Positions 47,769 through 60,800 of a stretch of DNA of 64,000 bases are shown piece by piece; the stretch's first letter is position 1, and every line of letters starts with the position of its first letter. Origin of the DNA: Thelephora terrestris (taxonomy: Eukaryota; Basidiomycota; Agaricomycetes; Thelephorales; Thelephoraceae); contig WIUZ02000004.1 of the NCBI GenBank assembly GCA_015956445.1, positions 1,240,001-1,304,000 of the forward strand, in the 5' to 3' direction. A program made the translations under genes and the position numbers. The notes under the pieces are model-generated. The model ran no database searches, was not told the DNA's origin, and worked only from the letters and a program-made list of their open reading frames with translations.

Positions 47769-48457
47769 CTAAGCCAGCCTCTTCCATGAGCGTACAAACT
47801 CGAACTGAGGCCCAGTCTCAGGAGAGTGAGGGAATCTGCGGCATTTCTCGACGGTCTGCCATTCTTTGGATATCATCGCAAGCGCATCATCTCCATCTCT
47901 CGCTATCCCTGATTCGACAAGCCAACAGCCAATGACCATACCTTAAGCAACAATTGGATAATTAGAAATTGATCCTCAGCGTGGGAAGGTAGAGCGGGCT
48001 TACCGGTCCTCCCGATTCCGCCTCTACAGTGGACCGCGGTGATGCGGCCCCGCTGCCCGTTGTCCCTGAGTACTCTGAGGATGCTCCTCATATACTCAAC
48101 GGACTCAGGTAACGACCTATCGACTATCGGGAACCGGTGGTATTCAATGTCGGCGAGGCCCATCGCCTCAGCGCGACCGGAGAGATAGGATCCGTAATGG
48201 CGGAGCTCGTTGACTTCGGTCAGATCGATGAACGTTCGGACGCCGGATGCGAGCAAGGACTCTATCTTCTGTTTCGCGAGGCCAGGACACCATGGGTATT
48301 CGCAGGCGAGAAGGAGAGGGGTGGCCCAGTATGAGTTTGGGATTGGGCGTTCGAGAATGGAGTTGATGGAAGTGTGGTGCTGCTGCTGAGGATGCAAGAC
48401 ATTGATGCAGTGGTGGGGAGCGGAGAGAGTAGCGCAAGGTAAGGTAGAGGTAGCCAT
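47769..48457 (-). CDS. Dual-specificity protein phosphatase-like
   Basis: Cysteine-based phosphatase fold of the DSP/PTP group. The start at 48457 (MATSTLPCATLS) is preferred over an upstream in-frame ATG at 48712, since the extra part is low in family character. NSYWATPLLLACEYPWCPG leads to the fold, GVRTFIDLTEV is a typical strand, and the aspartate in FPIVDRSLPES (~113) may be the general acid. The P-loop is VHCRGGIGRTG, with catalytic Cys ~144 and Arg ~150 six residues on. A GTAAGC intron then joins MVIGCWLVESGIARDGDDA, and the protein ends RSWKRLA. About 209 aa. The substrate (protein, lipid or nucleotide phosphate) is unknown. Confidence 0.8.
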
Positions 48458-50908
48458 TTCCGAATACTTAGGAATTGGTTCTTGGAGACACTCGAATGTC
48501 CGACTGGCCCCTTTTATGCATCCGGGCCAAGTAATTCTCGCCTCTCGCTCACGGCATCTCCCTGGGAACCCCCCGGATCCAGATCCCGGAGAACTGAATT
48601 GGAAAGCACAGCCACCGGGTGCACTGTGCTCCAGCCTGATCCAGCCACATTCAATTCGGAGCTCGACGAGTCGCAACAAGCTCCTGGTCCTCCCTAAGGC
48701 TCCAGTATTCACTCATCCACGTCTTGCTCGACCTGAGAATCAGTCACTAGTCGCCGCCTATCGGATCCAAGGACTTCTTCGATCCGAACGGCCTTGACAG
48801 CACATATCGTAAACTGTGGCTGTTGCCCATATGCAAGTCCCCGTCAGCTAAGTCGTGTTCAAAAATACCAGTGATCCTCGCTGCTAACGCACCACAACAA
48901 CACAGGCCACCCAGCCATCGGCCCTAAATGAAGCAGGCTGCATAACCGGGTTGACGAGAAGAGCTTCTTAAGGCGCCCAAAGCGGGGGAGCGAAACTCGG
49001 TTAGTGCGATCGCACTGAAATGCTGCGCTTGCATCCTATTATGAGGGCCCCGCGACCGCAGCATTAACCTCACGCACCTCCGGAAACGTAGGCCTGCTTA
49101 CTCTCGCATCCGCATATCTGTCGACCTGCACGCAGCAACACTGTGGCACGTGTGAAAGGTTCAGTCACGATTATGATCAAGCAAAGCTCGCCCAAATCGC
49201 AATTTTCACACTTGGCACCCGGGAAAGCTTAGCTCTGACGGAGCCAAACGTACACCCACCCGGAGCCTGTCAAAGTATTTTTCGAGGTAAAAACACGCTA
49301 CTCGACTGGCAGCATGAACCGATCGGCCCACATTCCCCGGCCGACGGATCATGGTTCTCACGTTTAATCTCATCCTTTGTGTTGGGCCACGATTCCGCAC
49401 GCAGCGGGGCGAATCCTACTGAGCACCCTAGTACGACCATGCCCCAACTGGAATGTCCGAGGGGCGTAGAGCGGGCGTGTACAAAATGGTTAGATTCTGG
49501 CCAGGTCTTGATTGCCACGGCTTCCAAGTCAGTTTCATTGAACCCTTTTGAGTACCATGACGTCCTACCCTCCAAACAACCCTACTTCCTTTGGTCAAGG
49601 CGAAGGTCATGCATCTGTCAAAACTCGGTATTTTTCAGACGTCCGTACGTCTACCACGGGACCAAGTCAGCGTGAGCACATCAACTTCCTCGTAAGTTAC
49701 CATCGGCTTATCCCACAGCGAGAAGTGCCGTACTTCCGTTCTGCAGATTACCTCGCAGAATACGTTTTACGGCAGGACGAGGATCCTGGGGTGCTTCTGG
49801 TTCGGGATCATAGATGTCGGCTCTCCAGACCTTCTCAAACTATTGATATCAAAACCTGGGGAGTTATCCCACCCGAAGAACGCCATAGATGAACCGACAA
49901 ACTCTGCAACTCAAACCACACATCCTTGCATTCACTCAGAACAGTTGAGGCTGATCCTCTCTGAATTCCGCGGGCAGTTGTCGGTGGCGTTGAAAGATGG
50001 AGGTCAATTTATTCGGCGAAACTTTTCGGTCCTGTTTGCGGACCCAGGGGGCGTCCCCTGATCATCCGTCAGGGTCAAGGGTCTGGTTTGGAAAAATTGC
50101 TGCAGCCCGGAGGCCTGGAGGATATAAAGAAAGACGCTGCGACTGCCGATTTGTGGCATAGTAGATTCGGTTGCATCCAGTTTGGTAAGGATTCGCGCGA
50201 GTGTCCTCCCGGCAACCCACGACACCCCACGTTTGATACCCTCGATGAAAGCGCGTCACTGACATCAGGATCGAGACGCAGGTGCAGATTCCGGCTCACA
50301 CCGCCATCCGGGTGCGACTGATCCAGCACGTAGTAGGTTTATCGAACGCCCACCTGATGTCTGCTCCTTCGGTCCACTTGAGACATTTTCTTCTTCAGCG
50401 GACTGCAGATCCCATCCCGGTTTCAGCTCGTGCGGGTACTCCCCAGAGCATGAATGGTGATCAAACCGAAGGTCAGAATATACAGGCCAGACCTTAGGCC
50501 CAAGGGGGGAACAATCGTTCAGGCGCTCTATCAAGCTGTAGTGAGGAACCGGGTTCACTCATCATACCGGTACGCCCAAGTCGCTGCACGTTTGTGCATG
50601 ACGTAGTGCAATGCGATCGTTCTGGTGGATGACAGAGCGGCCACCGCCACGCCTGCGCTTCTTTCCGCCTTACATGTGCGGCCACCTCGGTGGTACAGCT
50701 CGACCTCAGATCAAGTCGCACTGATGTTGCGGCATACCAACTCCTTCTCCGTCATTGTCAAATAGACCGTTTTAAACCCTCGGTCGATCCAGGATGTTGT
50801 CAAATAGCAGGTATGCATATGCACGTACAGAGAGGGGGAGATAAACAGAGATACTAAGGACTACCAAAACGAACGGTCAAATATATCGAGAAATATGATG
50901 TTGCGGGT
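48458..50908. other. Gene-poor region
   Basis: About 2.4 kb with no recognisable gene. Short frames occur on both strands. One two-exon candidate (49557-50061) is listed separately. I found no terminal inverted repeats, target-site duplications or transposase motifs. Confidence 0.5.
49557..50061 (+). CDS. Possible two-exon gene, unknown product
   Basis: Starts MTSYPPNNPTSFGQGEGH. Exon 1 (49557-49691) ends with HINFL and a perfect GTAAGT donor. A 55-nt intron ending in GCAG at 49746 keeps the frame into ITSQNTFYGRTRILGCFWFG, and the frame runs to a stop at 50061 (149 aa). The splice signals are good, but the protein resembles nothing I know. It may be a young gene, a gene fragment or chance. 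The unspliced reading (stop at 49892) is the alternative. Confidence 0.25.
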
Positions 50909-53058
50909 TTACAGCATATGGAACTCATCCGCGAGGTCTCGTCGAAGCTGTGTCACAAACTCTCTATCCGCAGGATCAAGTTGCTGTTCGAACGGCTCAA
51001 ACGTCTGCGTGGCACTCAGGAGCTCCCGTTTGATGACTTCCGCATGCTGGGCAGATCTGGGAGTAATCTCGCACTCAAAACGGCTCGGGCCCGTCAAGAT
51101 ACCCTGCGTAGTAGGCCCCTGATCAACGAACTTGAATGATCTTGAGAGATGGGATAAAGACGCACTTTCACAAAATCGTTGAGATCGTAAACCTTGTCCT
51201 GCTTCGTGGCAGGGTCTTTGGATTTCGAGAATTTGAAGGCCCAAATGAGCTTCAGAGTGTTCACCTCCTGTGAAAAATTTTGGTGAAAATCCGACGGGGG
51301 ATGGCTGACACGAGGGTCACCTACAATCGAATTCCGCGCGATGTGGATCCCAGGGCAAACCCGCTGCGGCGAAAGGGTCAGACCTCGAATCCGTGACCGA
51401 GGCAGAGACATACGCGAGCGGTTCCGAAGACCAGATCGTATGTGCGATCAGATTCCATGTCATCCTGTAACCACCGGTCGGGGTTGAACTCGTCCGGTTG
51501 AGGGAAGACCTGGGGATCATGGAAAACCCCCCCTGCCACTGTGGGATCAGCGCTTGAGTGCGGGACGCTGAGAGAGAAACCAACAGGCGTTGACGAAGAT
51601 GATAGTCCCTTTGGGGATCAGATGACCTTTGTAAACAAAGTCCTCGATGTTCGCATGCGGAAGAGTGGTGGGGGCGACGGGTCGCCAACGGTGCGTCTAT
51701 GGATAAATAAGGTCAGATGCTTGTGGGATACCACCCTTGACGCCCTACCTCTTTGATGATAGCCTGTATATACGGTAATCTCTCGATGTCGTCAAGCTTC
51801 GGAGAGCGTTCGTCTCCGATAACATTGTCAAGTTCCTCCTTGGCTCGGACTTGCACATGGGGGAAGTTCACGAGGGCAAGGATCAGAGTTTGCAAAAACG
51901 CAGACGTGGTATCGGCCCCGCCCTCGATCAGGGTACCTCCAATTTGACTGGGAACGTTGAGCATGCAAAAGCAGGCTCATTCCGTTGAAACGTACCCGAC
52001 CGCTTCCCGACCAAGTCCGAACCCTGGAGCTTTCTCGATAACAGTCTCCATGAAGCACCCGGTGGGCAATCCCTTCTGCAATCTTGTTTCTACTTGCTCG
52101 AGAAGACCAAAATAGAGGTTGCGTTGGAGGCTTCGCGTGATTTTTACCTCGGTTTTCCATGACGCCCAGCGCTCTGGAACATACTTCATGATCGGGATAA
52201 GATCAACTGGTGGGTGAGCACCGGGTTGCTGTGAACGAAGGTGTTCGAAATTGACCCATGGAGGGTATTCGTAGTACGAACCATGAGTTCTTCCCAATGG
52301 TGCTGGGCATCGAAAAACGCGGTGACTTCCGGAGTCGTGAACCGGGGCGCACGTTTTCCATACAACACAGATAAGATCGCGGAGGTCGAGAAGCGACGGA
52401 TTGAATCAAAGAAGCCCTGGTGAACAAGGAAGGTTATTTCTTGCGGAGTTAAGCGGAGAGTCGTCTCACTTCTGGGCGCGTGAGTATTTCATACATCAGC
52501 TGCGTAGCTTCAGCGTGCTGAATATTCAGGTGATCTCGGCACGCAGATTGAGTCAGTACTTCACGCGCACATCTTCTAAGACGACGCCATTGGTCATCTG
52601 AAGGAGCACAATAAGACTTGATTGTTCTTCGTGATCGGGAGGAACTGACTGTAGCGAGATGCACCCATATGGTTACCCCCGGTTATCTCCTGCGCGAAAT
52701 GGCTAGTTGGACGGTCACTGACGATGGCAGAGTTTTTATCCATAATGTCCCTGATGGCAGCGGTGGAAGAGAGGACAAGGATGGTAGAATTGATTATCTT
52801 CAACGAGTAAACGTCGCCGTATTGGCGGGCCATCTCTGTTAACCTGCAAGCGACAGACAGTCAGCTTGGCAGTTCTCAAGGAGGCCTCGATTAGACAGAC
52901 TTGAGCCATGGGTAGACAGTCGGGAAGTCGAAGAGGTTGCCAAGGATGGGGACAGTCGGTGGGCCTGGCGGAAGGAAGGATTCACGCCTTCCCCACCGTA
53001 GCAGCTTGAAGATTGTCCAGAGGACAAAAACGATAAGGAAAGCAGCGGTGGCGATCAT
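50909..53058 (-). CDS. Cytochrome P450 monooxygenase
   Basis: ER-anchored heme-thiolate oxygenase. The first usable ATG is 53058, giving the N-terminal anchor MIATAAFLIVFVLWTIFKLL and the proline hinge FLPPGPPTVPILGNLFD. Signature motifs are present after splicing: I-helix EGGADTTSAFLQT, K-helix ETHR (IIKE/THRWRP, across an intron), FNPDRWL, and the heme loop FGTARRVCPGIHIARNSI, assembled over an intron that begins GTATGT right after FGTAR. The protein ends DLADEFHML. Many short introns (nine or so) are needed. Type resembles the OrdA/CYP620-like P450s common in Agaricomycetes, but family and substrate cannot be fixed here. There is no reductase or biosynthetic core gene beside it. Confidence 0.85.
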
Positions 53059-54824
53059 CACAAAGACGGTGAATTGCGGCTTGAAGAGAGGGGAATTGAC
53101 GACGTCCTTAAATACAAACACAGTGGGTTGTGGCCCCGGGATGTTGGCATCTCATATATCGACATTTGGCAGTCAACGAGTCTGATACGTCCACCGTTCC
53201 GCCGTTTACACCAGAAATTCCGCAGGATAATCGAAAATTAAGCAGAAGGGAGGAGACAATAAACACCTTAGAATTTGATCGATGATCACTCTGGAGGTGG
53301 ACAGATCATCGACGTTGTCGGGCCGAACCGAATCCCGATCTCGGACTCTTCCTTGTAAGATCTTGATCCACCTTGTCAACTTCACCGCTCTTTCTCACTG
53401 AGTCTAAAATCTCCACCACTCGGGATTCTCTAGTCACTTCTTGGGAATAGCCTCACCGTAGATCCTGCCCTAGTTGTCTTTCTTGCTCCACCGGAAGCCA
53501 CAGGGTCGTGTCCGTACTTCCTTGTTCGCCACTCCAAGCTCACAGGCGCAGCCGGGTCCAACGAGTACCACCTACAGTTCCATGCATCACATCAATCCGC
53601 CTACATGACGGTGGTCATGCCGTTTGTTCCAGAAATAACAATAAGGGGTTACGTTGTGTTCATTGTGATGCTCTGCCCTCCAACCTGTCTAGAAGCTGAT
53701 AGATCTCCCCCTCACACCCCAATGGTCATAGCTTCGGGGTATAACCCCCCCTCGGAAGGCATGGTATCGCGCATCGCTGAGCCCCTGACCCCAGAACCGG
53801 CTTTCTACATCCAAGAGGCATCGGTCTCACGCTGGCACTACAATCCTCAAGGCCTCAACCCGTGAACCTTTCATAACAAAGTTCAAGGCGAACTTGTAAA
53901 CACAAGTACATGGCCGAGACGAAACGTTCCCATCTGAAATATTCATCGAACTGTGCATCCTGTAGCCTGGTCTCCACTTGGCGCCGAAGGCCTCCATGCC
54001 AAACATTATCGAGGGCAGGAACCGTATCTCTCGTACAGAGCTGGCCCAATTCGCTGTGGAAATATTCAAGTCCTTCGCAAACGTACGCACGGTTCTCCTC
54101 CTTCAAATGGCGAGCATGGGTTCGCCCGATTTAGTCACCTCGGATCATGGACGCAAGTTGGTGGGCCCGTTCTGCGTAAGACATCATTCTTTCTACCCCT
54201 GGTGTGTGGCAGGCAACTTTCCATGATGGGATGTATTCGTTGAAGTGCGGTCGTGCACCACAGAGTATCGAGAGTCGTGGTAATTGATAGGTAGGCATCG
54301 TTGCCGCATCATCTCATATACTTTACCTTTGTGAACGGGTGACCAAAGAAGCCGAACTTTCACAGGATGGCATTTGGGAGATAAACGTATATTCGTTCTA
54401 CGATAACGTTCATCAACTTTACATCACAACATCAGAATGAGAGCGCGTTAGATTTCGTGAAAAATAGTAAGCGAAGCAAAGAGATTAAAGCGTGACCAAC
54501 ATCGGAATTGAGAACAAGGGACACAGCATCGGGTACAAATGAGAATTGGGTCAGAAGCCCTGAACCTCGAAGCAAATTCCGACGAGGTCCGGGGATAAGG
54601 TTAGTAAAGATGAAAGCAAGCTGAAAAACGAGAAAACGACGGGCGTGAGCAAGAGGTGTTGTGACCGTGACATCGTAATTGTGACTCGAAAAGCAGATGT
54701 TTGAACGATGCTCGGCAGTAGATCGTAGAGACGTAAGCGGAGAGGGGCATAGATGTGCATAGCATACGCAGGCGGAGGGGCAATTAGAACGTGAGTGGAG
54801 AGTAGATTCAGGGTTCGATGCGAC
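53059..54824. other. Intergenic region with unclear relic
   Basis: About 1.8 kb. A TATTTAAG element (minus strand, near 53110) about 50 bp before the P450 ATG could be its TATA box. At 53855-54260 the minus strand is open in pieces, with a GGLRRQVETRLQDAQF stretch that recalls GLLEQVETRLQKGLP of the neighbouring P450. The rest shows nothing I can name; 54400-54820 is probably 3' flank of the next gene. Confidence 0.4.
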
Positions 54825-57800
54825 CTAGAACCTGAGAGGAGGGACAGGTGGTACCGGAGGAGCGTTTTCTCTACCACGGGTTCGACCACCGGTTCCGGGA
54901 GTAGGTCTGCAACGGGGACGTGGACGACTAAGCCTGAGGGATTCAGCGGGGCTGACGTGAAATCATCAGTACGTAGTGTCGTAGCTTAACACAGGTGTGG
55001 ACACTCACGTGTTCAGAGTTCCGACGCTTGTGTTTTCTTTGAGTTCGGACAACTTTCCTGTGGTGCGCTTGCTCCAGCCGAGAGCAGCCCTGCGGGTGCT
55101 GGAGGTCACGCGGGGGCGAACGGTACGTTCGTTGAGAGACCTGTCTCCCTTGCACTTATCAAGGTCCACCATGAAAGGTGAGACGGGGTTCAAGTTCTTG
55201 ATCGCCGGTGCTGGGGTTTTCGAGTTGATGTTGATGGACTTCGGCTGGAGCGGATGGGAGATAGTAGCGAGGGTCTCATCCGGTTCCTGCAGAGAAGGCT
55301 GAGGAGATGGCCTTTCCGGGGAAGCGGGTTTGATCGCTCGTTGTGGATACGGCGAGGGACGGGAGTAAGTACGGGAGCGGACGCGGTGGCAACAGAGTTC
55401 CTGTGGAAGGGGCCCGTAGTTCTGTTTAGAGTGCTCCAACATCGCCTTCATGCCAGAAGGGTGGTGGGGAGGTTGGAAAGATTGGAGAGCGAACAAGGAA
55501 AAAGGGGTGTCGAGCCAAGTCCGCTTGCTCTCTACGACTGCATCATCAGCTTCGTTCTTCAAAGCACCAAACCTCCTCATGGCGACAACACCGCGTTCTT
55601 CATCCCATTCGGCGTCCGTGCTGTCAGAGTCACCAGCGATGTGAACGGAGTGGACAGAGTTATACACTGCAACGGGTATCTCGATTTCAGGAGCTTCGAC
55701 GGGATCTGCTGAGCCAAGGCCTTCCTCTTGAATAGTCTCATAAACGGAAGTCATGGAGTGACGGGCTTCCGAGGGACGACGACGGTGACCATGTCCTTGG
55801 CCTCTGACGCGATTCCTTGCATGTGTGGGGCGAGTCACCGGATGAGTGACATTGGACAGCATACAGCTCAGTTGGCCAACGTCGATGCTGGACTGAGACC
55901 CGCCGAAAGAGGATGCATCGGAGGACAATGGAGGAGTATCGGACCCAGAGCTAGAGGTAGTACATGTGCTCGAACGCGAGCGCCCGATGGTACCAGGTTT
56001 CGGGCGAGAGAAGGAAAGGTCTTGGGCTAGAGTGCCATCAAAAAGCGGTACCTTGACTGGAAAAAAGGACATACCAAACGAAGCCAGTCCTCCGCCGTCC
56101 GCGATGAGGCAACTGTCTTCCAGACTCTGGCGTTCAAGTAACCCTTTCCTGGCCTGGATCATCCTCTCGCCACCAAACTTGGTCGAAGTAACCGAGGCGA
56201 TGGACGGCTTGCTGATGATCATTGACTTGGCAGGGGAGACCTCTTCCTCCTCGGTAGCCGCAACTTCCTCAACAACCTCAACAACCTCTGGCCTGGGGAG
56301 AATGGTCGTCTTCGGCATGGCGGGACGCTTTTTCTTACGACTCTTCTTCTCGACTCGCGCGCACGGGGACTGCTGCATGACAGAACCCAGGGAAACGCGA
56401 CGAACCCGTCCACCTCCAAGCATCTATGGGAAGACATCAGACAAGATTCAAAGCGAGGCATTGAGTAGGTTATGAAATACTGACAGAAATCATTGTATCG
56501 TCTTCCCGAGGAGCATAGTGTGAGCTATCAATGCTGATGATAGAAACGGGACGGAACTGCGGCTGAACGGAATAGCTTTCCAGGAAAACCCTAGAACCCT
56601 CAAAGAACATCGAATGGGTACTGGAGATCTTCTCGCTGCTGTCATCCATCAATGAGTCACAAGTCATAGACCTCCTTGTGTCCATGATTGAATCGAAGGC
56701 GGTGCGCCCCTGGTCCTGATAATGGTCATACAACCCACTGTCGAAACTTTGGTTGGGAGAAGCGGAAATCGCACTGAGAGGAGCACCGTGGTCGAACTCC
56801 GAGTCAAGCATTTTGTCGCCTAGTCCCGGTCGACTGTGCCTCATGAAAGAGTAGTCGCTGATCACCGAGTCGATTGATGGATCGTTCCTAGAATGCTTGG
56901 CCCAGGTGGCACGCCCACCATTGGCACCGTGAAGGGCGTAGGACAGGGCAACTGAGCTGACGCTTCCACTGGAATCTCCCCTTCGGTGTCCATGTCCGTG
57001 ATGACTGCGGTTGTACAGGCTGACGGGAGGAGCACCGCTGGTTGAAACAACGGAATCCTGGGCCCTGTGTCCGCGTCGGAGTGGACCCACTGCAGACGGC
57101 TGCGACCTGAAGTAGAAACTGGAAGCGTCGCTGTCCACACGGCCGCGGCGTTTCTGATACATGAACGAGAAGGTGTCGTCAACACTCATCGACATCGAGA
57201 TGGACATATCTTCAGAGGGCGGTCGACTATGACGAGCGTAGCCGAATGGATCAGGGGCGCCGTTATCGATGACTGAACCGAAGGAAGACACCGAAGCGAT
57301 ACTGAAGACGGAGTCGTGCTTGTTGTGCTTGCGAGGGATAATGACAGGAGGGTAGAACGCGGGTCTGTTTGGACCAAATTCGAATCCACGACGGACTTCA
57401 TCGAAAGAGTCGAGGCCGAGAAAGCTTGCGCGACTCTGTGGCTGATCGGAGGCTTCAGATGTGGCAGAGTTCCTCGAAAACTTCTCGACAAGGTCCTTGA
57501 CACTAGTGTTCGATTCGACGCGGGGCCGTACTCGAGGGACGACAACTTCGGACGCTGCGGGGAGAACAGTATTTGCCTGACCAATGATAGACTTTAAAAC
57601 GGAACTGTCCTCTTCCACTAAGGATGCCTGGGATTCGTCAGAGAACTGGTGGGAATGCGGAGGAATGATGTCGGAAAGCGTCAGCAGGACTCCGTCGACC
57701 TCCTCGCTGCAGCTATTGTCGGAACGTCTCGAAGGCATGGGACTACCTCCAAACTTGAAGCTCCTGTTGAGCTGACCATCAGAAGGCCTGGAGTTCCTGG

Positions 57801-60800
57801 AAGAGGCGAGGGGATTGCCAGGGCGTTCCCGTACGATACTAACGGAAGGACTGTCCGCGGGTGACGTCAGGCGACGGCAGTACTCATCATCATCAGAGTG
57901 GATCATATCGTGTGATTCAGAGACTCCCATATCGTCAGTCGAGAAGTCGTCCACGGTTGCAGTCAGTCCAGTCGTCGAGGTCGAAAGGTCCTGGACATCG
58001 ACAGGCAGGGCGGGAACAGGTGGAATATCGACAGTATGCTCGGGGAAGGTGTATCTCAAATCAATTCTAGCAGGGGTCCTGAAGGCATTCTCAAGTTGTT
58101 CGACGAAACTTTGTCGATCAGAGGCTCCTGACTCATTCAGCATGCGGATCTCTCCAGTGAAGTCGAAAGACTTCTTGGTGTCTTCATCAGAGGCGAGATC
58201 GGATTCACCGGATGAGCAGTCTGCGTGGAAGACCTGTGCACGGAAGATGGGAATAGGGTCGGCCAGAGAAGCTTCGGTGGGAGCAGGAGGAGCAGAAGTC
58301 GTCGTGGAGGAGGTTTGGTCTAGTGCAGGAAGATTAGAACTCTGTGTAGAAAAATCGATGAGCCACTGACCTGATTCGGAGAAGGAGAGAGCGTCCCCAT
58401 GGTCCTCGTTACTCGTCAAAATGAACTGCAACTCCCCTGGGATGTCCGAATCAGGCTCTTCAAGGTCAACATCCGGTAAACTCGTGCTTCCCATCGTTCC
58501 TCGCAATCCCAACTCAGCCTTGGTTTCGGATGGCATCGGGATATGGAACAACTTGTTGCTGTCAAGTGACTTATCCCTCGAATGACTGCGGGAGAAGACA
58601 GGAGTCGGAGTATCCGTAGGACCAGCTCCGCAGCGCGAGATCTTGTTCGGTGGCTCTCCAAACGTGGAGGTTGGCACCTGGAGAGGTTGATTTCCGTCCA
58701 ATGGAGTGCTAGGCATCAATTCCGCGGTCTTCGTTTCTGGTGAACTCTTGGCGCTCTTCGGGTTGCTCGAGACCCTGTTCTTGGGAGGGCGGAGGGGCTG
58801 GAAGACCGGAGGTGGGTCGAACGGCATCGGTGGACTCATGGTTCGCTTGTGGGTAGGACGACTTGAGGGAGACAGTGCCTTGACCTTCTTGATTGGCGAG
58901 ACATTCCAGTTTAGATCCTCCCAGGGAGAAATATGCTGGGCGGCCAAGTGTTCATTGCCGTTCTGGGGTTTCTTTACTTCCGCTGGACCCACATTGGGTT
59001 TTGGGCTGGTGCTCTTCTTAACAGTGTATGGGCGCAGAGATGCCATCGAGGACGTAGTGCTGGCGCGATTGAGGCCCGCCCGCAGTGGGCTGCCAGTGGC
59101 TCGGAAGCGCTTGGCATGTGTCAATGGGCTCTCGAGAGAGGCAACGGATTCGCGATTGGTGAGAGTACCTCTGACCGAGGCGAGGGGCGAAACATCAGGA
59201 GTGCATGGTGTTGCTTCCAAGTCCAGTCGGTTGATCAACGAGGCCAAATCATCGGTCGCGGCGTCCAGAAGGGTGATGGACATCGCACCTTGAAGAAATC
59301 GGTCAGACCTCCATCTCCGAATGAAGAGCAACACTTACGTTCCGCATTCTCATAAATTCCCTGAGGCCGGGGTACGTTGCTGAGCATCTGTTCTGACTTC
59401 GGTCGTGGTCGCGCGCGTTTCGCAGGTGTCTCCAGGATCTCGAGGTCGCTTTGGTGACCATGACCGTCGTTGGTGGCAGTCTCAATGTTGACAATCGGAC
59501 CCTCCTTGGAGGCGACAGACGAATGTTGGGACTGCGCTTCTGGGTCTGTGGGCCGATCGCTCACGTTGACCTCGGCAAAGAGGTCGCTAACCAAGGGTCG
59601 CTTCCTCCCTTCTGCTGAGCGGCGACTCCCCTTCTTGGTGGCATCGTTGAGAACAGCGTTAGAGTCGGTGCTGTTCCTGCGACGCTCCTCTCGGTCCTTC
59701 TTTCTCATCTCCTTGACCGTCTCGAGACCGTCTTCGTCCCATTTGACTGATGCAGAACCAGAGGACAACCGAGAGATTCCGGATGCGGTTGATGGAGGGC
59801 GTAGCGAGGACGAATTGGAGATGGTGGACGAGGGACGGCGAGACGTGAGGGGGTTGAGGCTCATTGCGGAACTAACCGATGTACGCCTCGCGGTGCCGGC
59901 GGGTGGGCGTTCCTCCTTGGGATCGATGGTGGACGAAGTAGCCGTCGAGACAACCGAGCGAACGGTTCCGAAACGAAGAGTGGATGGAAGACCAAGGCCG
60001 AGGATGCTCTGCTTCTTCCCGATGGTCTTCGAAACACTGTCCTCTGGAGGAACCTCCAGAGACATCTTTGGGATACAAGCGTTACTGATCGTTCCGACCT
60101 CGAAGCTGCTGGTAGACGCCTTGACTGTTCCGTCCTTCTTCTCCTTGGTCTCCTTCTCCTTTTTGCTCTTTTTACTTTTCTTCTTCTCGGCCCCTTCTGA
60201 CGCCTCTTTTTTTGTTTCCTTCCCGTCAGCTTTGGGTTGAGACCAACTCGTGAGCCTGGCCATGGACCTCATAGCGCGAAGAGCGATAGAACCGGAACCT
60301 GAGACCTCTCGCTCCATGGGCGGGGCAAGAAGTCCAGGGGCAGGCGTTGCAGACCATCCCTCAGTGGGTGAAGCAGGGAGGTGTTCCGGTTCAATATGGA
60401 GTTGAGGAGACAATACCGTCTGCGAGGAGTTCGCACCAAACAGATAAGGTGAATGTGGGTGGGACGCGGAGGTAGGAGAGGACAACACGATCCCGGAATC
60501 AAGAGAGCCGAACCGTGCACGTAAGGATTTCTTCTCTAATTCCGGGGCTGGAGTGAACGATTGCGATCAGCAATCCGCGAATTCATTTGAAATGCATGTG
60601 AAAAGGCGCTTACATTTGCTGCGGCTGGGCTCCTTCTGATCTTTCGAGTCTTTACGACTCCGGCCGATGCTCCACCATTTCTGGCTTTCGTCGGACTTTG
60701 GCTTCAGAAGATGCTCAACCGGTTTGACCCTGGTTGAGTTCTCCTTGTCTTTAGACTTGGGCTTCGGCTTCGGGACGTTTGAAGATGACTTGGGTTTGAG

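Noticed and set aside
51400-51470. Apparent loss of the P450 heme loop (frame reads FGTARVCLCLGHGF then stops)
   Set aside because: The stretch is an intron starting GTATGT; splicing restores FGTARRVCPGIHIARNSI, so the gene is intact.
48458-54824. Transposon or virus-like element in the gene-poor stretch
   Set aside because: No reverse transcriptase, integrase, transposase or terminal repeats could be seen in any frame.
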